Below are positions 19,553 to 34,521 of a stretch of DNA of 56,673 nucleotides, piece after piece (the first letter of the stretch is position 1; each line of letters starts with the position of its first letter). A program made the translations under genes and the position numbers. Under the pieces are notes generated by a model. The model made no database searches. It had not been told where the DNA came from and saw only the letters and a program-made list of their open reading frames with translations. The stretch is from Comamonadaceae bacterium (GTDB taxonomy: Bacteria > Pseudomonadota > Gammaproteobacteria > Burkholderiales > Burkholderiaceae_C), in NCBI GenBank assembly GCA_947455935.1, contig CANGPV010000003.1, forward strand, positions 1 to 56,673, read 5' to 3'.

Positions 19553-22168
19553 GTGAGCTTGCCCGCTGCCGATTTCAAGCAACGCAAACAAGCCCTGCTA
19601 TCGGCTTGTGCCGCGCAACACAGCTTGCGCCGAACGCGGTTGGTGCGAACACATCTGCGCCAACTCAGCGACCTGTGTGATGACACCTTGAAGTTACTCT
19701 GGCAAGCGGCCGACATGCCGGCGCTTGCCTGCTTGGTGGCGGTAGGCGGTTTTGGGCGTCAAGCCCTGTTTCCTTATTCGGATGTGGATGTGTTGGTGCT
19801 GTTGCCTGATGGCCTCTTACCCCAAGACCACCCTGCGCTGCAAACCTCGATCGAGCGCTTCATTGGCAGTTGCTGGGATGCAGGGCTGGAAATTGGTTCT
19901 AGCGTTCGCAATTTGCAAGAATGCATCGCCGAGGCTGCCAGCGACATCACGGTGCAAACCTCGATGCTGGAAGCCAGACGCATTGGCGGCGATGAGGCAC
20001 TGTTTCAGGCCTTCAGCCAAGGCTTCCAAAAGCACTTAGACCCGCGTGCCTTTTTCACTGGCAAAACCTTGGAGATGCAGCAACGCCACACCAAGTTTGC
20101 CAACACACCGTATTCGCTGGAACCCAATTGCAAAGAGTCACCTGGCGGTTTGCGTGACCTGCAAATGCTGTTGTGGTTATCCAAAGCCAGTGGCTTAGGC
20201 GAATCGTGGAAAGATTTGGGCGAGCACCAAATGGTGACCCCCTTAGAGCTTCGCCAGTTGCAGCACAACGAAGATTTGTTGTCCTTGATTCGTTGGCGAC
20301 TGCACTACATCGCCCAGCGGCGTGAAGACCGATTGGTGTTCGATTTGCAAACCTCGGTGTCGCAAGACCTGGGTCTGGCGCCGCCTGAGGGCGAACAACG
20401 CCATGCCCGACGTGCCAGCGAAGCGCTGATGAAGCATTACTACTGGGCGGCCAAGGCCGTCACGCAACTGAACCAAATTGTTCACTTGAACATGCAAGAG
20501 TGGTTGTTTGAGGAGGCCACCGCCCACCCGCCTCGGCCGTTGAACGCTTTTTTTGCCGACAAGTCCGGTATGTTGGATGTGCTGGACGACGATGTCTACC
20601 AACGCCACCCCGAAGCTATTTTGCAAACCTTTTTGCTGTACCAAGAAACGGTGGGCATCAAAGGGTTTTCAGCCAGAACGCTCCGAGCGCTTTTCAATGC
20701 GCGGGGTTTGATGGATGCGGCGTTTCGCCGCGATCCGGCAAACCGTGCCATGTTCATGCGGATTTTGCAGTCGCCGCAAGGCATCACACATGCCCTGCGC
20801 TTGATGAACCAGACCTCGGTGCTAGGTCGCTATTTGTGGGTGTTCAGGCGCATCGTCGGGCAAATGCAGCACGACCTGTTTCACGTCTACACGGTGGATC
20901 AACATATTTTGATGGTGCTGCGTAATGTGCGTCGGTTTTTCATCGTCGAACACGCCCATGAATACCCGTTTTGCTCTCAGTTAGCAGCAGGTTGGGAACA
21001 GCCGTGGATTTTGTATGTGGCTGCCTTGTTTCATGACATTGCCAAAGGCCGCGGTGGCGACCACTCCGACTTGGGCGAAAAAGAAGTGCGTCTTTTTTGC
21101 CGTCAACACGGCATCGCCAAAGACGATATGCAGCTGATTGCGTTTTTGGTGCGTGAACACCTGACCATGAGCCGTGTGGCGCAAAAGGAAGATTTGAGCG
21201 ACCCCGAGGTCATTCAAGCTTTTGCCCAACGTGTGGGCAACGAGCGCTATTTGCGTGCACTGTATTTACTGACGGTGGCCGACATCCGAGGCACCAGTCC
21301 CAAGGTGTGGAATGCCTGGAAAGGCAAGTTGCTGGAAGACCTTTACCGTGCCAGCGCAGCGGTGCTGGGCGGACAAACCCACGACCCCGACGCCGTGGTC
21401 GAAACCCGCAAGCGCCAAGCCTTGGAGACGCTGAACCTGTATGCCATGCCGTTTGAGTCACACAAAGATTTATGGGCGACCTTGGATGTGGGCTATTTCA
21501 TGCGCCACGATGCAGCAGATATAGCTTGGCACACCCGACAGTTGTCGCGCCCCCTGGCCTTGGCCAAAGCCGAAGGCACATCGCCTGGTGTGACTGTCAA
21601 AGCCCGTTTGTCTCCCTTGGGTGAAGGTTTACAGGTGATGGTCTACACGCCCGACCAAACCGATTTATTTGCGCGTATTTGCGGTTACTTCGACCAAGCA
21701 GGTTTCAGTATTTTGGACGCCAAAGTGCATACCGCTCACAACGGCTATGCGCTGGATACGTTTCAAGTGGTGACCGAGATGCTGGACAACCACTACCGTG
21801 AACTGACACTGATGGTGGAAAACGACTTAAAGCACGCTATCGAGACGGCAGCACCCTTGCCCAAGGCTTCACGTGGTCGGGTCTCTAGGCGGGTGAAGAG
21901 TTTTCCCGTGGCGCCTAGGGTGAGTTTGCAACCTGACGAAAAAGCCCAGCGCTGGTTGCTGTCGATTTCAGCCAGCGACCGTGTGGGCTTGCTGTATGGC
22001 GTGGCGCAGGTTTTGGCGCACCACCATATCAACGTGCTGTTGGCCAAAGTCACCACCTTGGGCGAGCGGGTGGAAGACACGTTTTTGATTGACGGCGCCG
22101 CGTTGCAGCACAACCGCCAGCAGCTTGATTTAGAAACTGAGTTGCTGGGTGTTATCGGGCCTAATTAG
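19553..22168 (+). CDS. glnD: Bifunctional uridylyltransferase/uridylyl-removing enzyme GlnD
   Basis: An 871-residue nitrogen sensor that uridylylates PII at low glutamine and deuridylylates it at high glutamine. The nucleotidyltransferase motif [18 protein letters not shown] is at about 64-81 with D77 and D79. The HD hydrolase domain carries [17 protein letters not shown] at about 497-513. Two ACT domains close the protein, one opening near [18 protein letters not shown], the second near [18 protein letters not shown]. The start is GTG at 19553, six bases after map. Length matches the family. Its 3' end faces the palindromic repeat element. Confidence 0.95.
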   Translation: MSLPAADFKQRKQALLSACAAQHSLRRTRLVRTHLRQLSDLCDDTLKLLWQAADMPALACLVAVGGFGRQALFPYSDVDVLVLLPDGLLPQDHPALQTSIERFIGSCWDAGLEIGSSVRNLQECIAEAASDITVQTSMLEARRIGGDEALFQAFSQGFQKHLDPRAFFTGKTLEMQQRHTKFANTPYSLEPNCKESPGGLRDLQMLLWLSKASGLGESWKDLGEHQMVTPLELRQLQHNEDLLSLIRWRLHYIAQRREDRLVFDLQTSVSQDLGLAPPEGEQRHARRASEALMKHYYWAAKAVTQLNQIVHLNMQEWLFEEATAHPPRPLNAFFADKSGMLDVLDDDVYQRHPEAILQTFLLYQETVGIKGFSARTLRALFNARGLMDAAFRRDPANRAMFMRILQSPQGITHALRLMNQTSVLGRYLWVFRRIVGQMQHDLFHVYTVDQHILMVLRNVRRFFIVEHAHEYPFCSQLAAGWEQPWILYVAALFHDIAKGRGGDHSDLGEKEVRLFCRQHGIAKDDMQLIAFLVREHLTMSRVAQKEDLSDPEVIQAFAQRVGNERYLRALYLLTVADIRGTSPKVWNAWKGKLLEDLYRASAAVLGGQTHDPDAVVETRKRQALETLNLYAMPFESHKDLWATLDVGYFMRHDAADIAWHTRQLSRPLALAKAEGTSPGVTVKARLSPLGEGLQVMVYTPDQTDLFARICGYFDQAGFSILDAKVHTAHNGYALDTFQVVTEMLDNHYRELTLMVENDLKHAIETAAPLPKASRGRVSRRVKSFPVAPRVSLQPDEKAQRWLLSISASDRVGLLYGVAQVLAHHHINVLLAKVTTLGERVEDTFLIDGAALQHNRQQLDLETELLGVIGPN

Positions 22169-22186
22169 TCGTCTTTGCTATGAGTC

Positions 22187-22476
22187 GTCATTGCGAGCGC
22201 AGCGAAGCAATCTCCAAAATCCGTTCAAAGGTCCGCGCCGCAGGCTCGGCCTCGCCTCCGCGCTCACACGATGTCGGCTGCGGCCGACCTGCAACGCAAA
22301 CCTTTTCTAAAGAGATTGCTGTTTACTTCGCTTCGCTCGAAATGACAGCTACAGAGCAAGCTTCTCAAGGCGCGGGTCGCAGGTCGGCCGTAGCCGACGT
22401 TGTGTAAGCATGGAGGCGAGGCCGAACCTGCGATTCGCGACTGAAAAGGAGAGTGCTTCGCTGCGCTCGCAATGCC
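22187..22476. repeat. Roughly 290-bp palindromic repeat element (REP/MITE-like)
   Basis: This is the only gene-free stretch above 300 bases, and it is structured. A 57-base core at 22238-22294 recurs inverted at 22377-22432 (about 49 of 57 matches, with all differences transitions as I read them). Each core contains a hairpin, GTCGGC-TGCG-GCCGAC on the left and GTCGGC-CGTA-GCCGAC on the right. Terminal motifs CATTGCGAGCGCAGCGAAGCA at 22189-22209, CTTCGCTTCGCTCGAAATG at 22326-22344 (inverted) and TGCTTCGCTGCGCTCGCAAT at 22454-22473 (inverted) frame it. It separates convergent glnD and the ROK kinase gene and could end transcription both ways. No transposase is present, so mobility is unproven. 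Confidence 0.85.
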
Positions 22477-22480
22477 AGAC

Positions 22481-26521
<4,041 letters not shown>

Positions 26522-26525
<4 letters not shown>

Positions 26526-29500
26526 ACGTTGGCCGCAGGCTCGACCATGCTGACCGCTGACTCCATGTCGACCGCGACAATGCGGGACACGCCCTGCTCT
26601 TGCATGGTGACACCAATAAGCTGCTCGGCCATTTCCATGGCGATTTTGTTATGGGAGATATACAGGAACTGCGTTTCAACCGACATACGCGTGACCAACT
26701 TGGCATAGCGATCGGTATTGGCGTCATCCAAAGGCGCGTCCACCTCGTCGAGCAAACAAAACGGTGCGGGGTTGAGTTGGAAAATCGCAAACACCAAAGC
26801 GATGGCCGTCAGGGCTTTTTCACCGCCCGACAAAAGGTAAATGGTTTGGTTTTTCTTACCCGGCGGCTGGGCCATCACTTGGACACCTGAATCCAAAATT
26901 TCGTCGCCCGTCATCACCAATTTGGCATTACCGCCTCCGAACAACTCGGGGAACATACGGCCGAAATGCTGATTGACCGTCTCAAAGGTGTCGCCCAGCA
27001 ATTGACGGGTTTCAATATCAATTTTGCGAATCGCATCTTCCAAGGTGGTGATGGCCTCGTTCAAATCAGCCGATTGCGAATCAAGGAAGGTTTTGCGTTC
27101 ACGCGCTGTGCCCAGCTCTTCCAAGGCGGCCAAATTCACTGCACCCAAGGCTTGGATCTCTTTTTGAAGTTGATCAATTTCAGAGGACAAACCCGCTAAT
27201 TTCACGCTGTCTTGCGTGATGGTGGCGGCCAGCGCCTCTATGTCAGTTTGGGCATCTTGTAACAGTTGGTCGTATTGCTCAAAACCCAGTCGAGCAGCTT
27301 GCGCTTTAAGTTGAATATCAACAATGCGTTGGCGCAAGGGTTCGAGTTGGTGCTCAAACTTCAGACGTTCTTCGTTGCTGGTTCGCAAACGTGCGGTCAG
27401 GTCATCGTATTCGCTGCGTTTAGCCGCCAGCAATGTTTCGCGCTCAAGTTGCAAAGCCAATGCGTCTTGCAAGCCAGCCCGTGCGGTGGTGTCGCTCAAT
27501 ACATTGAGCTCTTCGTTTTGTTTGCTTTGCTCGCTGCTCAAGTTGGCCATTTGCTGCGCTGCTGTGTCTTGGGTGCGCTGCAACTCTTGTTGGCGAGCCA
27601 ACAGAGCACGCACTTGAAACTCAGCTTCTTGGCACTGCTTGTCGGTAGCCAGCAAACTTTCGCGCAACTGCTGGAAAGCTTGCTCTTTGCTGATCGCCGC
27701 ATCTTGCAACTGTGCATGGCGCTCTTGGGTCTGCGCCAGTTGTAAATCGAGTTCTTCAAACTTGGCAAGCGCGGCTTGCTGCTTTTGCTCGAGTTGTGCG
27801 GTTTGGCTTTGCAGTTCGGCTGCCTCTGCTTCGAGCTGCCCCTGGCGGTCGCGAACCTGCTGTGCTTGTTGCTGCAAGCGCAATACATCCACATTCAAGG
27901 CGTGGGCTTTGGCTTGTGCCTCGGATGATTGCTGACGCTGCAGGGTACGTTGGCTGGCCGCTTGCGTGGCAGCGGATTCAGCTCGGGCCAACTGGCCCCG
28001 CGCTTCTTCGGCAATGAGCGATTGCGCACGTATTTGTTTGTCCAGGTTGTCTATTTCTTGGGCACGCGCCAATAAACCGGCTTGCTCGGAATCTTGGGCA
28101 TAAAAATGAACGCTGTGCAGACCCACAGCATGGCCTTGGGGAATAAAGATGTGCTCGCCGGGTTGCAATTTGTCACGCAGCGACAAAGCCGCATCTAAAT
28201 TGGGGGCCGTGTAACAGCCAGTGAGCCAGTCAGTCAGCAAGCCTTTCAAAGCCGCATCGTCCACTTTGAGTTGGTCTAAGAGGGGGGACAGTGAGGACGA
28301 AGTTTTGATGGAAACGGTGACCGCAGGGCTGAAGAAACTCAGCTTGGCCAAGGGCACATCAGCGGCAAAGGACTTGACCATGTCCAACTTGCTGACCTCG
28401 AGGGCAGCCAAGCCTTCGCGCAAAGCGGCTTCAAAAGCCTGTTCCCAGCCAGCGGTCACGTGAACACGGCTCCACAAAGGCTTGAGGTTTTGCAAACCGT
28501 GTTTAGCCAACCAAGGCACCAAACGCTCGTCGGTGCGAAGTTTGTCTTGCAAAGCAGTCAAGGCTTGGTGGCGGGCTTGCAACTCCACCAGTTTGGCTGA
28601 TTGTTGATTACTGTTGTCTTGTGCGGATTTACGGTCGTCTTCTAAACGAGGGGTTTGTTCTTCCAAGGCCTGCAAGGCTTGCGCAAGTGCGGTGGCGCTG
28701 TCCTGGGCTTGAACCAACTGTGTTTCCAAGCGTTCAATGTGGCTGCTGTCGGGCGCTGCCAAAGCGTGTTGATCCAGTTGCAAACGGTTTTGGCGCTGCT
28801 CCAACTGGCGCATTTGGTCTTGCAAACCGCGTTGTTCGGCGGCCAACACCTGAATCTGCTGCTGCACCTGCGTGACCAAGGCGGCTTGATCCTGCACCAC
28901 CTTTTGCGCATCTCGCCATGCTTGTTCGGCGGCGGGCTGTTGCTGAGCAAGGGTTTGGCGTTGACCCTGTGTGCTTTCCAACAATGATTGGGCTTGGGCT
29001 TGCTGCTCAGTCAAAGCCTGGGTTTGTTCGTTGGCCTGGGCAGCTTGCTCGCTCCAATGGGTGATTTGCGCTTGAATTTGTTGCAAGCGTTCTTGCGCAC
29101 GTTGTCTGCCCTCCACCACGAAGCGAATTTCTGCTTCCAAACGCCCCACTTCGGCGCTGGCTTGGTACAACTGCCCTTGCGCTTGGTTGACTTGCTCGCC
29201 TGAATCGTAATGGGCTTGACGCAGCGTTTCGATTTGGGTTTCGGTATGGCGTAAATCAGCCGTCTTGCCTTCCAAGGCATTGCTGGCTTGCTCGGTTTGT
29301 TGCTGCAACTGGTTTTGGTTGACCTCGGCCTCGGCTCGCTTTAAGAACCACAACTGGTGTTGCTTCAGGGTCGAGGTGGATTGCAAATCTTTGAAGCGCT
29401 GCGCCACCTCGGCTTGACGCTCGAGCTTTTCCAAATTGGCATTCAATTCACGCAAAATATCTTCCACCCGCGTGAGGTTTTCACGGGTGTCGCCCAAACG

Positions 29501-30046
29501 GTTTTCGGTTTCACGGCGACGCTCTTTGTATTTGGAGACGCCAGCAGCTTCTTCTAAAAACAAACGCAACTCTTCGGGCTTAGATTCAATGATGCGGCTG
29601 ATGGTGCCCTGGCCGATGATGGCGTATGCGCGTGGCCCCAAGCCCGTGCCCAAGAAAACATCTTGAACATCTCGACGACGCACCGGCTGGTTGTTGATGT
29701 AGTAGCTGCTGGTACCGTCACGGGTCAGCACACGCTTGACCGCTATTTCAGCAAATTGGTTCCACTGGCCGCCAGCGCGGTGCGAGGCGTTGTCAAACAC
29801 CAGTTCTACACTGGCACGGCTGGAAGGTTTGCGACTGGTGGTGCCATTGAAAATCACGTCTTGCATGGACTCGCCGCGCAACTCACTGGCTCGGCTCTCT
29901 CCTAAGACCCAACGCACGGCATCAATGATGTTGGATTTGCCGCACCCGTTGGGGCCGACCACGCCCACCAACTGGCCTGGCAATAAAAAATTTGTCGGAT
30001 CAGCGAAAGACTTGAAACCGGAGAGCTTGATCGAATTAAGACGCAC
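26522..30046 (-). CDS. smc: Chromosome segregation ATPase Smc
   Basis: An 1174-residue condensin subunit. The N-terminal head has Walker A VVGPNGCGKSNIIDAVRWVLG; two very long glutamine/alanine-rich coiled coils (about 170-500 and 660-1000) flank a hinge domain near 515-650 (RVHVTAGWEQAFEAALREGL ...). The C-terminal head has the ABC signature LLSGGEKALTAIAL and Walker B FCLLDEVDAPLDDAN. The start MRLNSIKLSGFKSFADPT is canonical. The coiled coils are strongly Gln-rich (repeated LQQ and QAQ). First gene of smc-zipA-ligA-kinase, with successive overlaps or short gaps; scpA and scpB are not in the window. Confidence 0.97.
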
Positions 30047-30086
30047 CTAAAGCCCTTTGAAAAGGTTGAATCGTTAAAAAAAAGAA

Positions 30087-30443
30087 TCAGGAAACCGAGC
30101 TCAAATCGCTAGCTATCCACACGCCCACTTCAGCCAGCAAATTTTTAAGCAATGGCAAGGCTTTGTTGATTTCAATCGTCAACTCCGCCAAGGGGGTGCT
30201 ACGGCTCATGGCTTCAAGCTGAATCATGTGTTGGCTGAGTTCGGGGCCGCACAAAAAAGTGACATAGCCTTTGAGCGAATGCAGCAAGCGCTGAATCGGC
30301 TCAACATGGTGGTCGGCCAAGGCTGCATGCAGTGAATTCAGGTCTTTTTCCAAGCTGTCTTGGAAGGTTTGCGCCAAATTCAGCATCTGCGCCTTGTCCA
30401 TGGCGAATTCGCTCGCTTTGCTGGGGTCAAGGAAACTGTACAT
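30087..30443 (-). CDS. Stand-alone histidine phosphotransfer (Hpt) domain protein
   Basis: A 118-residue protein that is essentially one four-helix Hpt domain. The phosphoacceptor motif is LLHSLKGYVTF, with His at residue 55 and the HxxKG pattern intact. No kinase or receiver domain is fused and no two-component gene is adjacent. It would relay phosphate between a hybrid sensor kinase and a response regulator encoded elsewhere. It lies upstream of smc on the same strand (40-base gap) and only 20 bases back-to-back from dapC. Partner identity is unknown. Confidence 0.82.
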   Translation of the reverse strand: MYSFLDPSKASEFAMDKAQMLNLAQTFQDSLEKDLNSLHAALADHHVEPIQRLLHSLKGYVTFLCGPELSQHMIQLEAMSRSTPLAELTIEINKALPLLKNLLAEVGVWIASDLSSVS

Positions 30444-30463
30444 AGCCCCCGATAATATCAGCC

Positions 30464-31666
30464 ATGAATCCTCATCTCGCCCAACTTCAGCCCTATCCTT
30501 TTGAGCGTTTACGCCATTTGTTTACAGGTGTCACCCCCAAACCAAACTTATCCCCTATCAGCTTGGGCATTGGTGAACCGCGTCACCCTGCTCCAGCCTT
30601 GGTTTTACAGGCTTTACAGGCAAATATGGAGGCTTTATCAGCTTATCCCGCCACCGCCGGCAGTTTGGCCCTGCGTCAAGCCTGCAGCAACTGGCTAGAA
30701 CGTCGCTACAAAGTGAAGACAGATCCAGCCACCCAAGTGCTGCCTGTCAACGGTTCACGCGAAGCCTTGTTTGCATTTGCCCAAACCGTGTTGGACGGTT
30801 CGCCCGACGCGGTGGTGGTGTCACCCAATCCTTTCTACCAAATTTACGAAGGTGCTGCTTTGCTGGCAGGTGCCCAACCTTACTTTGTGCCCAGTTTGGC
30901 GCAACACAATTTTGCAGTGGATTGGGACAGTGTGCCATCTGACATATGGACGCGAACACGGTTGGTGTTTGTCTGTTCGCCAGGAAACCCCACCGGTGCA
31001 GTCATGCCCTTGGCTGAGTGGCAAAAGTTGTTTGCTTTGTCAGATCAATACGGTTTTGTATTGGCCAGCGACGAGTGTTACAGCGAAATTTATTTTGGCG
31101 ACACCCCACCCTTGGGCGGTTTAGAAGCTGCCATGCTGTCGGGGCGCAGCGACTTTCGTCGTTTGGTGAGTTTCACCAGCTTGTCTAAACGCAGCAATGT
31201 GCCTGGACTGCGCAGTGGTTTTGTGGCGGGCGACAAGCAACTCATGGAAGCGTTTTTACGCTACCGCACCTACCACGGCAGCGCCATGGGCGGCATGGTG
31301 CAAGCCGCTAGCGTTGCTGCTTGGAATGACGAAGTGCATGTGGAAGAAAACCGAGCGCTGTACCGTCAAAAATTTGCCGACATCACACCGCTGCTGTCCA
31401 AGGTGCTGGATGTGTCATTGCCTGACGCTGGTTTTTACCTGTGGGCCGCTGTGCCCGGAGGGGACGACGAGGCTTTTGCTGTTGACTTGCTGGCTCAATA
31501 CAATGTCACCGTGTTACCCGGACGCTATTTGGCCCGTGAAGTCCATGGCGTCAATCCTGGCCAAGGCAGAATTCGCATGGCCTTGGTCGCACAGCCCGAA
31601 GAATGTCTGGAGGCTGCACAACGCATCGTTCAATTTGTTCAATCCCATTACCCATCTTCCACATGA
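30464..31666 (+). CDS. dapC: N-succinyldiaminopimelate aminotransferase DapC
   Basis: A 400-residue class I/II PLP aminotransferase that makes N-succinyl-L,L-diaminopimelate in the succinylase branch of lysine and meso-DAP synthesis. Visible elements are [11 protein letters not shown] near the start, the NGSREALF cofactor loop, NPTGAV at about 175-180, the PLP-binding aspartate D203 (ASDECYSE) and the Schiff-base lysine K242 in [16 protein letters not shown]. The choice of DapC over other aminotransferases rests on coupling to dapD (four-base overlap) and dapE. No clear Shine-Dalgarno sequence; the GATAAT just upstream could be a -10 element giving a very short leader. Confidence 0.94.
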   Translation: MNPHLAQLQPYPFERLRHLFTGVTPKPNLSPISLGIGEPRHPAPALVLQALQANMEALSAYPATAGSLALRQACSNWLERRYKVKTDPATQVLPVNGSREALFAFAQTVLDGSPDAVVVSPNPFYQIYEGAALLAGAQPYFVPSLAQHNFAVDWDSVPSDIWTRTRLVFVCSPGNPTGAVMPLAEWQKLFALSDQYGFVLASDECYSEIYFGDTPPLGGLEAAMLSGRSDFRRLVSFTSLSKRSNVPGLRSGFVAGDKQLMEAFLRYRTYHGSAMGGMVQAASVAAWNDEVHVEENRALYRQKFADITPLLSKVLDVSLPDAGFYLWAAVPGGDDEAFAVDLLAQYNVTVLPGRYLAREVHGVNPGQGRIRMALVAQPEECLEAAQRIVQFVQSHYPSST

Positions 31667-32487
31667 GCCAACAACTGCAATCCATCATTGACACCGCTTG
31701 GGACAACCGTACCCAGTACAGCCCCTCCAATGCACCCAAAGAATTGGCCGATGCCGTCGAGCACGTGATTGCCGAACTTAACGCAGGACGCTTGCGTGTG
31801 GCTACACGAGAAGCTGTGGGTCAATGGACCACCCATCAATGGATTAAAAAAGCCGTGCTCTTGTCGTTCAGATTGAAAGACAACGCAGTCGTCAAGGCTG
31901 GCGATTTGGGCTTTTACGACAAGGTGCAAACTAAGTTCGCGAATATGGATGAAGCGCACATGAAGGCCAGCGGTGTGCGGGTCGTGCCACCAGCTGTGGC
32001 GCGGCGTGGCAGCTACATTGCCAAGGGGGCCATCCTCATGCCCAGCTATGTGAATATTGGCGCTTACGTGGACGAGAACACCATGGTTGACACCTGGGCC
32101 ACAGTAGGTTCATGTGCACAAATTGGCAAGAATGTGCATCTGTCTGGTGGTGTGGGTATTGGCGGCGTTTTAGAACCCGTGCAAGCCAACCCCACCATCA
32201 TTGAAGACAACTGTTTCATCGGCGCACGCTCTGAAGTGGTTGAAGGCGTCATCATTGAAGAAAACTCGGTCATCTCCATGGGCGTGTACATCGGTCAAAG
32301 CACCAAAATTTACGACCGGGCCACGGGCGAAGTGAGCTATGGACGGGTACCTGCTGGTTCGGTGGTGGTATCTGGCAATTTGCCCAGCGCCGACGGCAAA
32401 TACAGCTTGTACTGTGCAGTCATCGTCAAACGTGTAGATGCCCAAACCCGCGCCAAAACCAGCTTGAACGACCTGTTGCGCGATTGA
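31663..32487 (+). CDS. dapD: Tetrahydrodipicolinate N-succinyltransferase DapD
   Basis: A 274-residue trimeric acyltransferase adding succinyl from succinyl-CoA to tetrahydrodipicolinate. The ATG at 31663 overlaps the dapC stop; an in-frame upstream ATG at 31603 lies inside dapC and is rejected. An N-terminal helical domain is followed by a left-handed beta-helix of hexapeptide repeats (about 105-230: [53 protein letters not shown]). Length equals that of E. coli DapD. Central member of the dapCDE operon. Confidence 0.97.
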   Translation: MSQQLQSIIDTAWDNRTQYSPSNAPKELADAVEHVIAELNAGRLRVATREAVGQWTTHQWIKKAVLLSFRLKDNAVVKAGDLGFYDKVQTKFANMDEAHMKASGVRVVPPAVARRGSYIAKGAILMPSYVNIGAYVDENTMVDTWATVGSCAQIGKNVHLSGGVGIGGVLEPVQANPTIIEDNCFIGARSEVVEGVIIEENSVISMGVYIGQSTKIYDRATGEVSYGRVPAGSVVVSGNLPSADGKYSLYCAVIVKRVDAQTRAKTSLNDLLRD

Positions 32488-32488
32488 G

Positions 32489-33661
32489 ATGTCAGCCACG
32501 CTTGAACTGACCGAACAACTGATTGCGCGGCCATCGGTCACACCCGATGACGCAGGTTGCTTAGAAATCATCACGCAGCGTCTCAAGCCTTTGGGCTTTG
32601 ACTGCGAGATGCTTTACTTCGGCCCCGATCATTTTCGCGTTAGCAATCTGTGGGCTGTCAAGCGAAGCCGTCACCCTGATGCCCCCCTGTTGGTGTGGGC
32701 AGGACACACCGATGTGGTGCCCACCGGTCCATTAGACCAATGGACCACAGACCCGTTCACACCAAGTCATCGTGATGGCAAATTGTTTGGTCGGGGTGCC
32801 AGTGACATGAAGACCTCGTTGGCCGCCATGGTGGTTGCCACGCAAGACTTCTTGCACAACGATGCAGACCCAGGTTTTTCCATTGCATTCTTATTCACCA
32901 GTGATGAAGAAGGACCCTCGGTGGATGGCACGGTCAAGGTGGTGGAGCTGCTGAAGTCCCGTGGCGAGCGCTTAGATTGGTGCATCGTCGGAGAGCCCAC
33001 TGCCGTGAATGCGATGGGCGACATGGTCAAAAACGGTCGCCGTGGCACCTTGAGCGGCAAACTCAGTGTCAAAGGCGTACAAGGCCATATTGCTTACCCC
33101 CAACTGGCTCGCAACCCCATCCACTTGTTGGCACCTGCATTGGCTGAACTCACCGCCATCCAATGGGATGCAGGCAACACGTTTTTTCAGCCCACCAGTT
33201 GGCAGGTGAGCAATATCCATGCGGGAACAGGCGCGAACAATGTCATTCCTGGCGAGGTGGTGGTGGATTTCAATTTTCGTTTCAGCACAGAGTCCACCGC
33301 AGATCAACTCAAACAACGCTTAGAAGCTGTGCTTGCGCACCACCAACTGGACTACACCCTCAACTGGACCTTGGGAGGCCTGCCGTTTATCACCCCTCCT
33401 GGTGATTTGTTGGGCGTGGTGCAGCAAGCCATTCATGCCGAAACTGGCATTGACACAGAGCTATCCACAACAGGTGGCACCAGCGATGCGCGGTTCATCG
33501 CACAAATTTGCCCCCAAGTCATTGAGTTAGGCCCACCTAACGACAGCATCCACAAAATCAATGAGTTTGTGCGTTTAAGCGATATCGATACCCTAAAAAA
33601 TATTTACCTTCGTGTGTTGCAAGGCTTGGCGATGGTTGCGGGGCACGCAGCCCGAGCATGA
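32489..33661 (+). CDS. dapE: Succinyl-diaminopimelate desuccinylase DapE
   Basis: A 390-residue M20-family metallohydrolase that removes succinate to give L,L-diaminopimelate. Metal ligands and catalytic acid are visible in [25 protein letters not shown] (bridging Asp) and [11 protein letters not shown]; the dimerisation domain follows near 180-295, and the late ligand His is in [13 protein letters not shown]. The start is one base after the dapD stop. Length is slightly above the usual 375-380. Its stop overlaps prmB by four bases. Confidence 0.97.
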   Translation: MSATLELTEQLIARPSVTPDDAGCLEIITQRLKPLGFDCEMLYFGPDHFRVSNLWAVKRSRHPDAPLLVWAGHTDVVPTGPLDQWTTDPFTPSHRDGKLFGRGASDMKTSLAAMVVATQDFLHNDADPGFSIAFLFTSDEEGPSVDGTVKVVELLKSRGERLDWCIVGEPTAVNAMGDMVKNGRRGTLSGKLSVKGVQGHIAYPQLARNPIHLLAPALAELTAIQWDAGNTFFQPTSWQVSNIHAGTGANNVIPGEVVVDFNFRFSTESTADQLKQRLEAVLAHHQLDYTLNWTLGGLPFITPPGDLLGVVQQAIHAETGIDTELSTTGGTSDARFIAQICPQVIELGPPNDSIHKINEFVRLSDIDTLKNIYLRVLQGLAMVAGHAARA

Positions 33662-34521
33662 CACCCGCGCAACTGATTACACACTGCGCCCAAGCCTTGC
33701 AAACTTCGCAAGTCAGCTTTGGCCAAGGTACTTTGCAAGCCGAGGACGAAGCTGCATGGTTGGTGCTTTGGAAGTTAGGTATTCCCTTGGATGTGGACAC
33801 TGATACTTTGGATGATGATGTGTCAGATCACGACAAAGAGGCTGTGCTGCAGGTGCTGGAACAACGCATTCACCAACGCACACCCCTGGCCTATATCACC
33901 CGTGAAGCATGGTTGCAAGGCGTGTCTTTTTATGTGGATGAACGCTGCTTGATTCCCCGCAGTTTGATTGCAGAAATACTTGCTGAAGGCAGTATCGATG
34001 CTTGGTTAAACCCCGATGCCTCTACCGCCTTAGATTTGTGCACAGGTGGTGGCAGTTTGGCCGTATTGCTTGCACTGGCCTACCCTCAGTTACAGGTTGA
34101 GGCTTTGGACATTTCAGCCTCTGCATTGGAGGTTGCGGCCATCAATGTTCAACGCTATGAGTTGCAACAACGCATCACGTTGGGTTTATCGGATGGCTTA
34201 CACAACGCAACAGGTCTGTTTGACTTGATCGTGTGTAATCCTCCTTATGTCAATGCCCAAAGCATGGATTTGCTACCCGCTGAATTTCAAGCTGAACCCG
34301 CTTTGGCTTTGGCGGGGGGCGTGGATGGCATGGACTTTGTTCGACACTTACTTCTGAAAGCACCCTCTTACATGAAAGACGATGGCATCTTGGTGCTTGA
34401 AATAGGCCATGAGTTTGAACATTTTGTCGCTGCATTCCCTTCTCTGGAGGTGGTGGGTTTAAGCACCAGCGCAGGTGACACACAGGTGTTGCTCATCACC
34501 AAAGCGGCGTTGTTGTCATGA
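33658..34521 (+). CDS. prmB: Ribosomal protein L3 glutamine N5-methyltransferase PrmB
   Basis: A 287-residue SAM-dependent methyltransferase that modifies a glutamine of ribosomal protein L3. SAM-binding motif I is [16 protein letters not shown] and the catalytic motif [17 protein letters not shown]; the following [16 protein letters not shown] is the PrmB-specific continuation as opposed to PrmC. The N-terminal domain contains a run of aspartates ([16 protein letters not shown], about 43-58). It overlaps dapE and the downstream ABC-F gene by four bases each, linking it to lysine synthesis and ribosome function. Confidence 0.94.
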   Translation: MTPAQLITHCAQALQTSQVSFGQGTLQAEDEAAWLVLWKLGIPLDVDTDTLDDDVSDHDKEAVLQVLEQRIHQRTPLAYITREAWLQGVSFYVDERCLIPRSLIAEILAEGSIDAWLNPDASTALDLCTGGGSLAVLLALAYPQLQVEALDISASALEVAAINVQRYELQQRITLGLSDGLHNATGLFDLIVCNPPYVNAQSMDLLPAEFQAEPALALAGGVDGMDFVRHLLLKAPSYMKDDGILVLEIGHEFEHFVAAFPSLEVVGLSTSAGDTQVLLITKAALLS

